Of a DNA stretch of 10,756 nt, positions 1-6,365 are shown piece after piece; the stretch's first letter is position 1, and every line of letters begins with the position of its first letter. Source of the DNA: Propionibacterium sp. (GTDB lineage: Bacteria > Actinomycetota > Actinomycetes > Propionibacteriales > Propionibacteriaceae). The position numbers and the translations under genes were made by a program. Where the stretch lies: positions 1 through 10,756 of the forward strand of contig JAAYZP010000341.1 of NCBI GenBank assembly GCA_012514785.1, in the 5' to 3' direction. Under the pieces are notes generated by a model, which was not told the DNA's origin, did not search any database, and was given only the letters and a program-made list of their open reading frames with translations.

Positions 1-318
1 CGAACCGTCGTGGAGGGCGTCGGCGACGATCCAGAACCGGCTCGCGAGCTCCCGGGCGAACCGCAAGGAAGCGGAGGCGGTGGCGGTGGTGCTGCGCGGC
101 GTGTTACGGGCCCGGTGGACCACTCGGTCCGCGCCCCCGAACTGGGCCTCGGCGAGCAACTGGAGCCGCGCCCCGGCCAGCTGCGCTTCGGTTTCCTCCA
201 GGCAGGCGAGTAGTGCGTCGATCTCGGTGACGTCGTCGTCGGTGGAGACCCGAAGAGCGCGCGCACGATCACCAACGGCCCTCGCCGCGAGCCGCAGATC
301 CTGCACAACTTCGCTCAT
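1..318 (-). CDS. DUF222/13E12-family HNH endonuclease-like protein, N-terminal part (runs off left edge)
   Basis: A minus-strand frame opens with ATG at 318-316 and stays open for 106 codons to the window edge. The protein starts MSEVVQDLRLAARAVGDRAR and carries a helical stretch (ACLEETEAQLAGARLQLLAE, about residues 43-62) followed by TATASASLRFARELASRF (about 81-98). This order matches the DUF222 region of actinobacterial 13E12-type proteins, which usually carry a C-terminal HNH nuclease domain. That domain would lie outside the window, so nuclease activity is inferred from the family only. These genes occur in many copies in actinobacterial genomes and the 13E12 repeats are linked to mobile DNA; their role is poorly known. 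No clear Shine-Dalgarno precedes the ATG. An inverted repeat sits 10 bases upstream. The frame lacks a stop codon only because the window ends. Confidence 0.75.
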   Translation of the reverse strand, partial: MSEVVQDLRLAARAVGDRARALRVSTDDDVTEIDALLACLEETEAQLAGARLQLLAEAQFGGADRVVHRARNTPRSTTATASASLRFARELASRFWIVADALHDGS

Positions 319-328
319 ACCTAGAAGT

Positions 329-348
329 CTGTCAGGCACCTCTGACAG
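329..348. repeat. 7-bp inverted repeat upstream of the DUF222 gene
   Basis: CTGTCAG and CTGACAG face each other across a 6-base spacer. The repeat begins 10 bases upstream of the DUF222 start codon and is followed on the plus strand by TTTTT at 351-355. Read on the plus strand it looks like a small intrinsic terminator, but no plus-strand gene precedes it. Read on the minus strand it lies in the 5' leader or promoter of the DUF222 gene. An operator, a leader hairpin, or a sequence recognised by the DUF222 protein are all possible; choosing between them is inference. Confidence 0.5.
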
Positions 349-509
349 CCTTTTTCGGGCCGACACGCCGACCCGCAAAGTCGTATGTAACGATTCGGTA
401 ACTCCCGTTCCTTCAGGGGCACCATGGGCTGAAAGTGCGCCCACAGCATGCCCGCGGGACGTAGTCTCTGGGCAACAGGAACTAATTAGTCCGCCTAACG
501 GAGGTTGCC
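349..509 (+). promoter_or_regulatory. Leader and ribosome binding site of the ABC importer operon
   Basis: About 160 bases of non-coding DNA separate the inverted repeat from the first operon gene. GGAGG at 500-504 is five bases from the ATG at 510, a clear ribosome binding site. Just upstream are a perfect 10-bp palindrome ACTAATTAGT (481-490) and a short hairpin TCCG-CCTAA-CGGA (490-502) whose 3' arm overlaps the Shine-Dalgarno. They share base 490, so the two cannot both form fully. CCCGCGGG (451-458) is another self-complementary block. The promoter was not located with confidence. No known riboswitch could be assigned. Confidence 0.4.
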
Positions 510-1532
510 ATGCTCCCGAACTTCTCCCGCCGCACGCTGCTCGGCGGCCTCGGCGCAGTCTCTCTCGGAGGCATGGTTGCGTGCGCCGGTGACGACGACG
601 CCTCGCCCGGGCTGAGTGAGCTCACCTACCAGCTCTCCTGGCTGCACTCCGTCCAGTTCGGCGGCACCTACCTCGCCAAGGACCGAGGCATCTTCGAGGA
701 GCTCGGCCTCGACGTGCAGCTCGCGCCCGGCGGGCCCAACGTCGCCGGCGACGCCAACACCGTGAGCGGATCGTCGCTGATGAACATCTCCGTGGCCGAC
801 AACATCGCCCGCGCCAACGCCGAGGGCGCCGACCTCGTCATCATCGGCGCCCAGTACCAGAAGAGCCCTCCCACGATCCTCTCGCTCGCGGACGCGCCGC
901 TCACCGTCCCCGAGGACATGGTCGGCAAGAAGATCGGGGTGGCCAGCGCGAACGTGCCCATGCTGTCGGCGTTCCTCGGCATCAACGGCATCGACGAGGC
1001 CGCCGTCGAGTTCGTGCCCAGCCAGTACGACCCGGCCATCCTCACCTCCGGGCAGGTCGACGGGCTGTACTGCTTCTACAACGACCTCCCCGTCTCGCTC
1101 GCCGTGCAGGGGATCGAGGGCGCGACGCTGCTGCTCGCCGACTTCGACTACAACCCCATGAGCCAGACGTACGCCGTCCTGCGCTCCAGCTTGGAGGACG
1201 AGGCGACGCGCGACCAGATCGTGCGTCTCGTCCGCGGCGACGCACGCGGCTGGCAGCGCTACCGCGAGGACCCCGAGGCGGCGGCCGAGCTCACCGTCGA
1301 GATGTACCCGGATGCCGGCCTCGACATCGAGGCCCAGCGGATCCAGGCCGAGATCCAGCTGGACATCATGTTTTCGGACACCACGGATACGCACGGCTTC
1401 GCGTGGTTCACCGACGAGCAGATCCAGGAGAATCTGGCGCTCTTCGAGGTGCTCGGCGTCGAGGGCGGTACGGAGGCGATGTGGGACCGCTCGATCCTCG
1501 AAGAGGTGTATTCGGACGGGCCGACGGCGTGA
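510..1532 (+). CDS. ABC importer substrate-binding lipoprotein (NMT1/THI5-like, NitT/TauT class)
   Basis: The 340-residue protein starts with a signal peptide carrying a twin-arginine motif (SRRTLL, residues 6-11), a hydrophobic stretch, and a lipobox-like MVAC with Cys25 as the likely lipidated residue. It is therefore predicted to be exported, probably by Tat, and anchored outside the membrane. The mature part opens with YQLSWLHSVQFGGTYLAKDR and continues with PGGPNV, IIGAQYQ and VGKKIGV, a typical NMT1/THI5-like periplasmic-binding fold. Family members bind thiamine precursors, riboflavin, sulfonates, nitrate and other small molecules; nothing here identifies the ligand. Length is normal for the family. 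The start is set by GGAGG five bases upstream. Its stop overlaps the ATPase start (GTGA), indicating translational coupling. It is the first gene of a three-gene operon. Confidence 0.9.
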   Translation: MLPNFSRRTLLGGLGAVSLGGMVACAGDDDASPGLSELTYQLSWLHSVQFGGTYLAKDRGIFEELGLDVQLAPGGPNVAGDANTVSGSSLMNISVADNIARANAEGADLVIIGAQYQKSPPTILSLADAPLTVPEDMVGKKIGVASANVPMLSAFLGINGIDEAAVEFVPSQYDPAILTSGQVDGLYCFYNDLPVSLAVQGIEGATLLLADFDYNPMSQTYAVLRSSLEDEATRDQIVRLVRGDARGWQRYREDPEAAAELTVEMYPDAGLDIEAQRIQAEIQLDIMFSDTTDTHGFAWFTDEQIQENLALFEVLGVEGGTEAMWDRSILEEVYSDGPTA

Positions 1533-2335
1533 GCGCGGCGAGCGTGCCGGCCCCCGCCCCGGCGGTGGAGCTGCGCGGCGTGGGGAAGACCTTCCGCACG
1601 GGCGCCGAGCCCCTCACTGTGCTGGAACCGCTCGACCTCACGCTGGCCCCGGGGTCCGTCACCGCGCTGGTGGGGCCGTCGGGCTGCGGCAAGTCCACCC
1701 TGCTGCGCATCGTCGCGGGCCTGGAGGAGCCGGACGAGGGCGGCGTCGTCGGCATCGGCGGCGACGATCCGCTCACGGTGCGACGTCGGGGCGAGCTGGC
1801 GATCGCGTTCCAGGACCCATCCCTGCTGCCGTGGCGGACCGCGGCCAGCAACGTCGCGCTCGCGAGCAAGCTCGCCGGACGCCCGGTCGACGTTACCCGC
1901 GTGCGGGAGCTGCTCGCCATGGTGGGGCTCGCAGGCTTTGAGGACGCCCGTCCCGCCGAGCTCTCCGGCGGCATGCGGCAGCGCGCCGCGATCGCGCGCT
2001 GCCTCATCACCGAGCCCCGGCTCCTGCTGCTCGACGAGCCCTTCGGCGCCGTCGACGAGCTCACCCGGCGTCGGCTGAACATCGAGCTCCCGCCGCTCTG
2101 GTCGGGCGCCACCACGACGACGCTGCTCGTCACCCATTCGGTCCCGGAGGCGGTGCTGCTGGCCGACCGCGTGCTGGTGATGTCGCCGCGGCCGGGGTCA
2201 ATCGTCGCCGACCTTGACGTCGACATCCCGCGCCCGCGTCGGATGGAGCACCTCCACACGCGCCGCTTCGGGGCGCTCGTCGACGAGATCGGCGTGCTGC
2301 TGGGCGTCGACCAGTTCATCGGTGGTCAGGACTGA
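1529..2335 (+). CDS. ABC importer ATP-binding protein (NitT/TauT class)
   Basis: The 268-residue ATPase has all the expected motifs: Walker A GPSGCGKST (49-57), Q-loop Gln95 in FQDPSLLPW, signature LSGGMRQR (145-152), Walker B LLLLDEP (165-171) with catalytic Glu170, D-loop Asp176, and H-loop His203. It should hydrolyse ATP at the cytoplasmic face to power the neighbouring permease. The GTG at 1529 was chosen because it gives a four-base GTGA overlap with the binding-protein stop and begins just before the first conserved strand; longer versions would run into the previous gene. The FQDPSLLPW loop is typical of SsuB/TauB/ThiZ-type ATPases. Only two bases separate its stop from the permease start. 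Confidence 0.93.
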   Translation: MSAASVPAPAPAVELRGVGKTFRTGAEPLTVLEPLDLTLAPGSVTALVGPSGCGKSTLLRIVAGLEEPDEGGVVGIGGDDPLTVRRRGELAIAFQDPSLLPWRTAASNVALASKLAGRPVDVTRVRELLAMVGLAGFEDARPAELSGGMRQRAAIARCLITEPRLLLLDEPFGAVDELTRRRLNIELPPLWSGATTTTLLVTHSVPEAVLLADRVLVMSPRPGSIVADLDVDIPRPRRMEHLHTRRFGALVDEIGVLLGVDQFIGGQD

Positions 2336-2337
2336 GC

Positions 2338-3834
2338 GTGCGGGGACTTCGCGTCGCGCTCGGCTGGGCGCTCGTCATCGGCCTGTGGGAGTGGCTCGGG
2401 CGCACCCTGCTCGCCGGCACCCACCTGATCGGCGTCCCCTCCGGCATCGTGGTGAAGATCGTCGAGAACGCGGAACTGTACGGGCGCGCGCTGTGGTTCA
2501 CCACCCGCGAGGCCGGGCTCGGCTACCTCTACGGCAACCTCGCCGCCGTGCTCCTCGCACTCGTCGTCGTGCTCCTGCCCGGCCTCGAGCGCATGGTGCT
2601 GCGCCTCGCGCTCGTGGTGTACTGCCTGCCACTGGTGGCGCTCGGCCCCCTGCTCCGCCTCGTCTACGGGTTCGGCGACGGGCCCCAGATCACGCTGGCC
2701 GCGCTCGCCGTGTTCTACCTCACGCTCGTGCCGCTGCTGGTCGGTCTCCGCGCGCTGCCGCGCTCCTGGCTCGACCTCACCGCCACCTACGGACGCGGGC
2801 GCTGGACCACGTTCGTCGTCGTCCGAGCCCGCGCCGCGCTGCCGTACCTCATGGCCGGCCTGCAGGCGACGGTGCCCGCCGCCTTCCTGGGTGCGCTCGT
2901 CGGGGAGTTCACGGGCGCGGAGCGCGGGCTGGGCGTGCTGTCGATCCTCGCCATGCGCAGCCTGGACACCGACGGTCTCTGGGGGTTGATGCTGCTCAGC
3001 GCACTGGTGTCGTTGGCCGGGTACCTGGTCGTCGCCGGGGTCGCCCGACGGGTCACGCCGGAACAGCCGTCGGTGCTGCTCGCGCCGCCGTCGTCGGGGC
3101 GGGCGCGCGCTGGGTGGGGACGTCGGCTTCGCGCGGTGGCCGCGGTGGTGCTGACGGCGGCGATGGTCGTCGGGGCGTGGTACGGGCTGTTCGCGCTCCT
3201 CGGGCTGGACCCCTACTTCGCCAAGCGCCCGCACGACGTGTGGGCCTGGCTGGTCACGTCCCCGGACGCCGCGGCCAACCTCGGCGAGTTGCTGGGCGCG
3301 GCCGGGGAGACCGCGGCCGTCGCGCTCCCGGGCTACTTCGCGGGCCTGGCGATGGGCGTCGTGCTGGCGGCGGCGTTCACGCTGTCGGAGCCGGTGCGCC
3401 GGGCGCTGACGCCGGTGGCGGTGGCGCTCAGGTGCGTGCCGATCATCGCGATCGCGCCCCTGCTCGTCGGGGCGTTGGGGCGGGGCGCGTTCGGCACGGC
3501 GGTGGTGGTGGCGATCATGACGTTCTTCCCGACGCTCGTCTCCTGCCTCTACGGCCTCCGGCAGCTGCCGGGGCAGGTGGCCGACGTGTTCGCCACCTAC
3601 GCCACACCGTCGACGACGGTGCTCACGCTCGGGCGCCTGCCCGCCATGGCGCCCGCGTTCTTCGCCGCCGCGCGCATCGCCGCGCCCACCGCGGTGCTGG
3701 CCGCCACCGTCGCCGAGTGGCTCGCCACCGGCACCGGGCTCGGCAACATGATGGCCGTCGCCGCCGCCACCAGCCGCTACACGTCGCTGTGGGCCACCGT
3801 CGTGGTGGTCACGCTGATCGCGCTGGTGGCGTAA
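2338..3834 (+). CDS. Fused two-domain ABC importer permease, truncated by an in-frame TAA
   Basis: The 498-residue membrane protein consists of two BPD_transp_1-type permease units in tandem, about residues 1-245 and 262-498. Each has its own cytoplasmic EAA-like loop for ATPase contact (about 142-176, with TATYGRGRW; about 412-446, with ATYATPSTT). Members of this class are normally single units of about 250-260 residues that pair up; here one chain supplies both. The basic linker around 254-264 joins the halves. Start is GTG at 2338, two bases after the ATPase stop. The C-terminus ends abruptly inside the last predicted membrane helix (VVVVTLIALVA). The frame continues in good coding style after the TAA, so the intact protein was probably 520 residues. 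Whether the truncated form folds or works is unknown. The transported substrate is unknown. Confidence 0.88.
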   Translation: MRGLRVALGWALVIGLWEWLGRTLLAGTHLIGVPSGIVVKIVENAELYGRALWFTTREAGLGYLYGNLAAVLLALVVVLLPGLERMVLRLALVVYCLPLVALGPLLRLVYGFGDGPQITLAALAVFYLTLVPLLVGLRALPRSWLDLTATYGRGRWTTFVVVRARAALPYLMAGLQATVPAAFLGALVGEFTGAERGLGVLSILAMRSLDTDGLWGLMLLSALVSLAGYLVVAGVARRVTPEQPSVLLAPPSSGRARAGWGRRLRAVAAVVLTAAMVVGAWYGLFALLGLDPYFAKRPHDVWAWLVTSPDAAANLGELLGAAGETAAVALPGYFAGLAMGVVLAAAFTLSEPVRRALTPVAVALRCVPIIAIAPLLVGALGRGAFGTAVVVAIMTFFPTLVSCLYGLRQLPGQVADVFATYATPSTTVLTLGRLPAMAPAFFAAARIAAPTAVLAATVAEWLATGTGLGNMMAVAAATSRYTSLWATVVVVTLIALVA

Positions 3835-3900
3835 GTGGCGGTGGAGGTGGTCGAGAAGCGGGTGCTGGCGGTGGTCGCGCCCGAGCAGGCGCGCTGGTGA
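3832..3900 (+). other. Premature stop codon and stranded C-terminal tail of the permease
   Basis: TAA at 3832-3834 is followed in the same frame by 21 codons and a TGA at 3898-3900. Every one of the 21 codons ends in G or C, and they encode VAVEVVEKRVLAVVAPEQARW, a normal end for a permease of this family (last part of a helix, then basic and charged residues). The first permease half ends GYLVVAGVARRVTPEQ; aligning the GLG motifs of both halves (ending at residues 199 and 469) places the stop exactly opposite Tyr229, 30 residues on in each case. A single change from TAC or TAT would create this TAA. The TGA abuts the end of the convergent AraC-type gene with no gap. Confidence 0.85.
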
Positions 3901-4683
3901 TCAGCGGCTGTGGCGTCCGCGGTAGGAGCTGGGGCTGAGTCCGAGTACCGTGCGGAAGTCGGTGGCGAGGTGGGCCTGGTCGGCGTAGCCGAGGCCGGCC
4001 GCGATGGCGGCGATGGTGAGCGTCGGGTCCTCGCGCAGCCGCTGGGCGGCCTCCTGCAGGCGGTAGCGGCGGATCATGGCGAGCGGCGGGACGCCGACGT
4101 GGCTGCGGGCCAGCCGCTGGACGGTGCGTACCGTGACCCCGAGGCGCTCGGCCACGTGCTCGACGCGGACGATTCCCCGATCTGTGGAGATGAGGTCCTC
4201 CATGGCGTTGGCAAGCCGTCCGGCCTCGTCCGGCGGTGTGAGCCGCGCGATTGCCCAGGCGGCGAAGCGGGCGACGGCGCGGGCCGGGGGAGCATCGTCG
4301 GCCATGGCGTCGGCGACGTGGCGGCGCAGGTCGGGGGCGTCGAATGGCACCTCGTCGTCGCGGATGGCCTGGATCTGTGGGTGGACGGAAGCGATCGCCG
4401 CTGGACGGAGCGAGGCGCCGACGGCCCAGCCGCGGCCGCGGAGCTCGCGGTGGGAGGCGCCGGTGGTCGGCCCGTGCAGGGTGACGCCGTCGGGCTCGAC
4501 GACGAGGATCGACGCCGGGAATGGGAGGATCTCCTGCCGGGATACCTCGCCGTCGCGGAGGTTCCAGCGCGGCACCCAGAACCAGCGCACGAGTCCCACC
4601 AGCTCGTCCGGTGGCGGCTCGCGGTGGAACGACGGTAGCCGGGAGGGGTAGAGGATGCCACGCGGGTCGTCGGGTTGCGCCAT
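3901..4683 (-). CDS. AraC-family transcriptional regulator
   Basis: The 260-residue protein has an N-terminal region (about 1-130, with LVRWFWVPRW and EILPFPASILVV) resembling the DUF6597-type sensor domain found in some AraC regulators, and a C-terminal AraC double helix-turn-helix (about 170-258). The first helix pair is seen at VEHVAERLGVTVRTVQRLAR and the second at IAAIAAGLGYADQAHLATDF, with the usual GLSPSSYR end. ATG at 4683 is preceded by AGGAGG (complement of 4688-4693) four bases away. It is divergent from the VOC gene across 59 bases, so it probably controls that gene and itself. Effector unknown. Its stop touches the extended permease frame tail to tail, with no terminator between. 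Confidence 0.88.
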   Translation of the reverse strand: MAQPDDPRGILYPSRLPSFHREPPPDELVGLVRWFWVPRWNLRDGEVSRQEILPFPASILVVEPDGVTLHGPTTGASHRELRGRGWAVGASLRPAAIASVHPQIQAIRDDEVPFDAPDLRRHVADAMADDAPPARAVARFAAWAIARLTPPDEAGRLANAMEDLISTDRGIVRVEHVAERLGVTVRTVQRLARSHVGVPPLAMIRRYRLQEAAQRLREDPTLTIAAIAAGLGYADQAHLATDFRTVLGLSPSSYRGRHSR

Positions 4684-4742
4684 CGAACCTCCTGTCGCGA
4701 ATCTTCAAGACTGCAGGTCGGCACGGCCGTAGATTTCTGGCC
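4684..4742. promoter_or_regulatory. Divergent promoter region between AraC-type regulator and VOC gene
   Basis: These 59 bases must hold both start signals. On the plus strand TAGATT at 4730-4735 ends seven bases before the VOC ATG, the spacing expected for a leaderless transcript; no Shine-Dalgarno precedes that ATG. On the minus strand CCTCCT (4688-4693) gives the regulator a strong ribosome binding site. TCTTCAAGA (4702-4710), a small palindrome, and CTGCAG (4711-4716) lie in the centre and are candidate regulator sites. Promoter and operator assignments are inference. Confidence 0.4.
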
Positions 4743-5249
4743 ATGAACCAACACGATGCACCAACGCCCGGGGTCACGGGCCAGCACACCACCGACGGAA
4801 TCCCGCACGGCTCGACGAGCCTCACGCCCTTCCTGGCAATCGGACGGGCCGCGGATGCCATCGAATTCTACCGCTCGGTGTTCGGCGCGCGCGTCGTCGA
4901 CGTCACGGAGATGGGAGGCGCCGTCGTGCACGCCGAGCTCGATTTCGGCAACGGCAAGCTGCAGCTCGGCGAGCCCAGCCCCGACTTCGGGCTCGTGCCC
5001 GCACCCGTGGGCGATGACGACTGCTACTCGATGGGGCTGTACTGCGCCGACGTCGACGCCGTGCTCGCGCGCGCGGTTGAGGCGGGTGCGACGGTGCGGG
5101 AGCCGGTGAGCATGTTCGTCTCCGGCGATCGCTTCGCCTCCATCCGGGACCCGTTCGGGGTGCGGTGGTCGGTGATGTCGCGGGTGGAGGACCTCTCCGA
5201 GGAGGAGAGCGCGAGGCGCGTCGCCGAGTGGGCGGCTGCGCAGGGCTGA
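4743..5249 (+). CDS. VOC-superfamily (glyoxalase/PhnB-like) protein
   Basis: The 168-residue protein has the paired beta-alpha-beta-beta-beta pattern of VOC proteins: TPFLAIGRAADAIEFYRSVFGA (28-49), VVHAELDFGNGKLQLGE (61-77), then MGLYCADVDAVLARAVEAGA (97-116) and a closing DRFASIRDPFGVRW (129-142). The repeat arrangement and the closing motif are PhnB-like. Relatives include metal-dependent lyases, dioxygenases and resistance proteins. The usual DPFGHxW histidine is Val140 here, so metal binding, and hence catalysis, is uncertain. ATG at 4743 was preferred to upstream in-frame codons because it lies seven bases after TAGATT and the upstream frame crosses into the regulator. The reaction is not predictable. 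Three bases separate its stop from that of the convergent glycosyltransferase. Confidence 0.82.
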   Translation: MNQHDAPTPGVTGQHTTDGIPHGSTSLTPFLAIGRAADAIEFYRSVFGARVVDVTEMGGAVVHAELDFGNGKLQLGEPSPDFGLVPAPVGDDDCYSMGLYCADVDAVLARAVEAGATVREPVSMFVSGDRFASIRDPFGVRWSVMSRVEDLSEEESARRVAEWAAAQG

Positions 5250-5252
5250 AGA

Positions 5253-6281
5253 TCAGCTGCCGTCGGTGAACGCCGAGGCGACGGCGCCCACCATGTCCTG
5301 CCAGGTCGGGATGGTCGTTCGGGCGGCTTCGGCGTCGGCGCGCCAGCGGTGCCGGAGCGCGTCGTCGGTGAGCCAGCCGCGGAGCTGGTCGGCGAGCGCT
5401 GCCGCGTCGCCGGGCGGGAATTGCGCGCCGACGCCGGCCTGCGCCTCGGCCGCGCCCGTGCCGTCGACGACGATCGAGGGGATCCCGCGGGCGAGCGCCT
5501 CGCTGACTACCATGCCGTAGGTCTCCGCGCGGGAGGTGTGGACGAGGAGGTCGCTGCCGGCCCATGCCGACTCCAGGGCATCACCGGTCAGCTCGCCGGT
5601 GAGCGTGACCCGGTCCTCCAGCCCGTGCTCGACGACGCGCGCCCGGGCGAGTGCGTCCGCGTCGTCGCCGGGGATGGCCGGGCCGACCAGGCGGATGCGC
5701 CAGTCGAGGTCGGTGATCCGGGCGAGGGCGTCGATGAGGGTGAGCGGGTCCTTGGTGGCGGTGAGCCGGCCGAGCCACAACAGTTGCGGGGTGCCTGCGG
5801 ATGTCGAGGCGAGGGGAGCGGGATCGACGCCCGGTCGGGCCACGACGGCGTCGTCGCGGCCGTAGCGTCGCGCGACCTCCCGTGCGGCCCATTCGCTCGG
5901 CACGACGATGCGGCTCGCCGCCGCGACGGCCTCGGCCTCGCGCGACTCGACCCATTGGCGGTCCACGGTCAGGAGCGCGGGGTCGTCGGCGGGGAAGTAG
6001 TGCATGAGCACGGTGATGTGCTGCCCGGCGCCGGTGGCGCTGACGATCAGCTCGGGGACGGCGGAGGCGACGATGTTGCCCATCAGCCAACGCTCCTCGG
6101 CGCCGAGCAGCTGGGCGAGGCGTCGTCGGTCCTGTTTGCGGGGCAGCGGCCACGGCCCCTCGACGGCGTGCTCGTGGAGCTCGACGCCGTGTTCCCCCAT
6201 CCCTCTGATGAGCTCCGCGTCGTAGCGGTTGCCGCCGCTGGGGAGATGACTTCGCCAGCGCGCGAATCCGACTCGCAGCAT
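5253..6281 (-). CDS. Family 4 glycosyltransferase (GT-B fold)
   Basis: The 342-residue protein has an N-terminal acceptor half beginning MLRVGFARWRSHLPSGGNRY and a C-terminal nucleotide-sugar half starting at LLWLGRLTATKDPLTLIDAL (167-186). The GT4 signature E-x7-E is present as Glu253 and Glu261 in SRAETYGMVVSEAL, preceded by a DLLVHTS strand. It should be a retaining enzyme moving a sugar from an activated donor to a glycan, lipid or metabolite; substrates cannot be told. The ATG at 6281 was chosen over an in-frame ATG 22 codons upstream because TATGAT (complement of 6288-6293) lies six bases before it, fitting a leaderless start, and because the upstream version would run through the inverted repeat at 6317-6352. 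It is cytoplasmic: no signal or membrane segment is seen. Confidence 0.87.
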   Translation of the reverse strand: MLRVGFARWRSHLPSGGNRYDAELIRGMGEHGVELHEHAVEGPWPLPRKQDRRRLAQLLGAEERWLMGNIVASAVPELIVSATGAGQHITVLMHYFPADDPALLTVDRQWVESREAEAVAAASRIVVPSEWAAREVARRYGRDDAVVARPGVDPAPLASTSAGTPQLLWLGRLTATKDPLTLIDALARITDLDWRIRLVGPAIPGDDADALARARVVEHGLEDRVTLTGELTGDALESAWAGSDLLVHTSRAETYGMVVSEALARGIPSIVVDGTGAAEAQAGVGAQFPPGDAAALADQLRGWLTDDALRHRWRADAEAARTTIPTWQDMVGAVASAFTDGS

Positions 6282-6287
6282 GCGGCG

Positions 6288-6293
6288 ATCATA
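6288..6293 (-). promoter_or_regulatory. -10 element of the glycosyltransferase gene (leaderless)
   Basis: The minus strand reads TATGAT followed by six bases and ATG. This close spacing, with no Shine-Dalgarno, is the usual arrangement of leaderless actinobacterial mRNAs, with transcription beginning at or next to the start codon. No convincing -35 hexamer is visible. Confidence 0.5.
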
Positions 6294-6316
6294 CGACGCG
6301 GGAGGCTCGGGATGGT

Positions 6317-6352
6317 GTGCGATGTCCCACCGTCTGTCGTGGGACATTGCAC
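6317..6352. repeat. 14-bp inverted repeat between metallohydrolase and glycosyltransferase genes
   Basis: GTGCGATGTCCCAC (6317-6330) and GTGGGACATTGCAC (6339-6352) are inverted copies with 13 of 14 pairs matching across an 8-base loop. It lies 13 bases past the metallohydrolase stop and upstream of the glycosyltransferase promoter, so a terminator for the former is the simplest reading. No T-run follows on the minus strand. An operator covering the -35 region of the glycosyltransferase, or a dispersed intergenic repeat, are alternatives. Confidence 0.55.
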
Positions 6353-6365
6353 GGTAAGTGCCGAT

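Noticed and set aside
329..355. Intrinsic terminator on the plus strand (hairpin plus TTTTT)
   Set aside because: No plus-strand gene precedes it; its position in the DUF222 promoter or leader makes an operator or leader role likelier, though bidirectional use is possible.
412..504. Possible thiamine pyrophosphate riboswitch in the importer leader (GGGGCAC, GGCTGAAAG, CGGAGG in TPP-like order)
   Set aside because: The near-invariant CTGAGA is CTGAAA and the conserved ACCTGATC block of the second arm is missing, so the resemblance is only partial and not enough to call.
495..1394. Long minus-strand open frames opposite the importer operon and other genes
   Set aside because: They are mirror frames typical of high-GC coding DNA; codon usage and recognisable domains support only the opposite strand.
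3910..4651. Long plus-strand frames opposite the AraC-type regulator
   Set aside because: The minus strand carries clear double helix-turn-helix motifs and a strong ribosome site; the plus frames show no domain.
6282..6347. Longer glycosyltransferase start at 6347
   Set aside because: It would add 22 non-conserved residues, run through the inverted repeat, and ignore the -10 element just before 6281.
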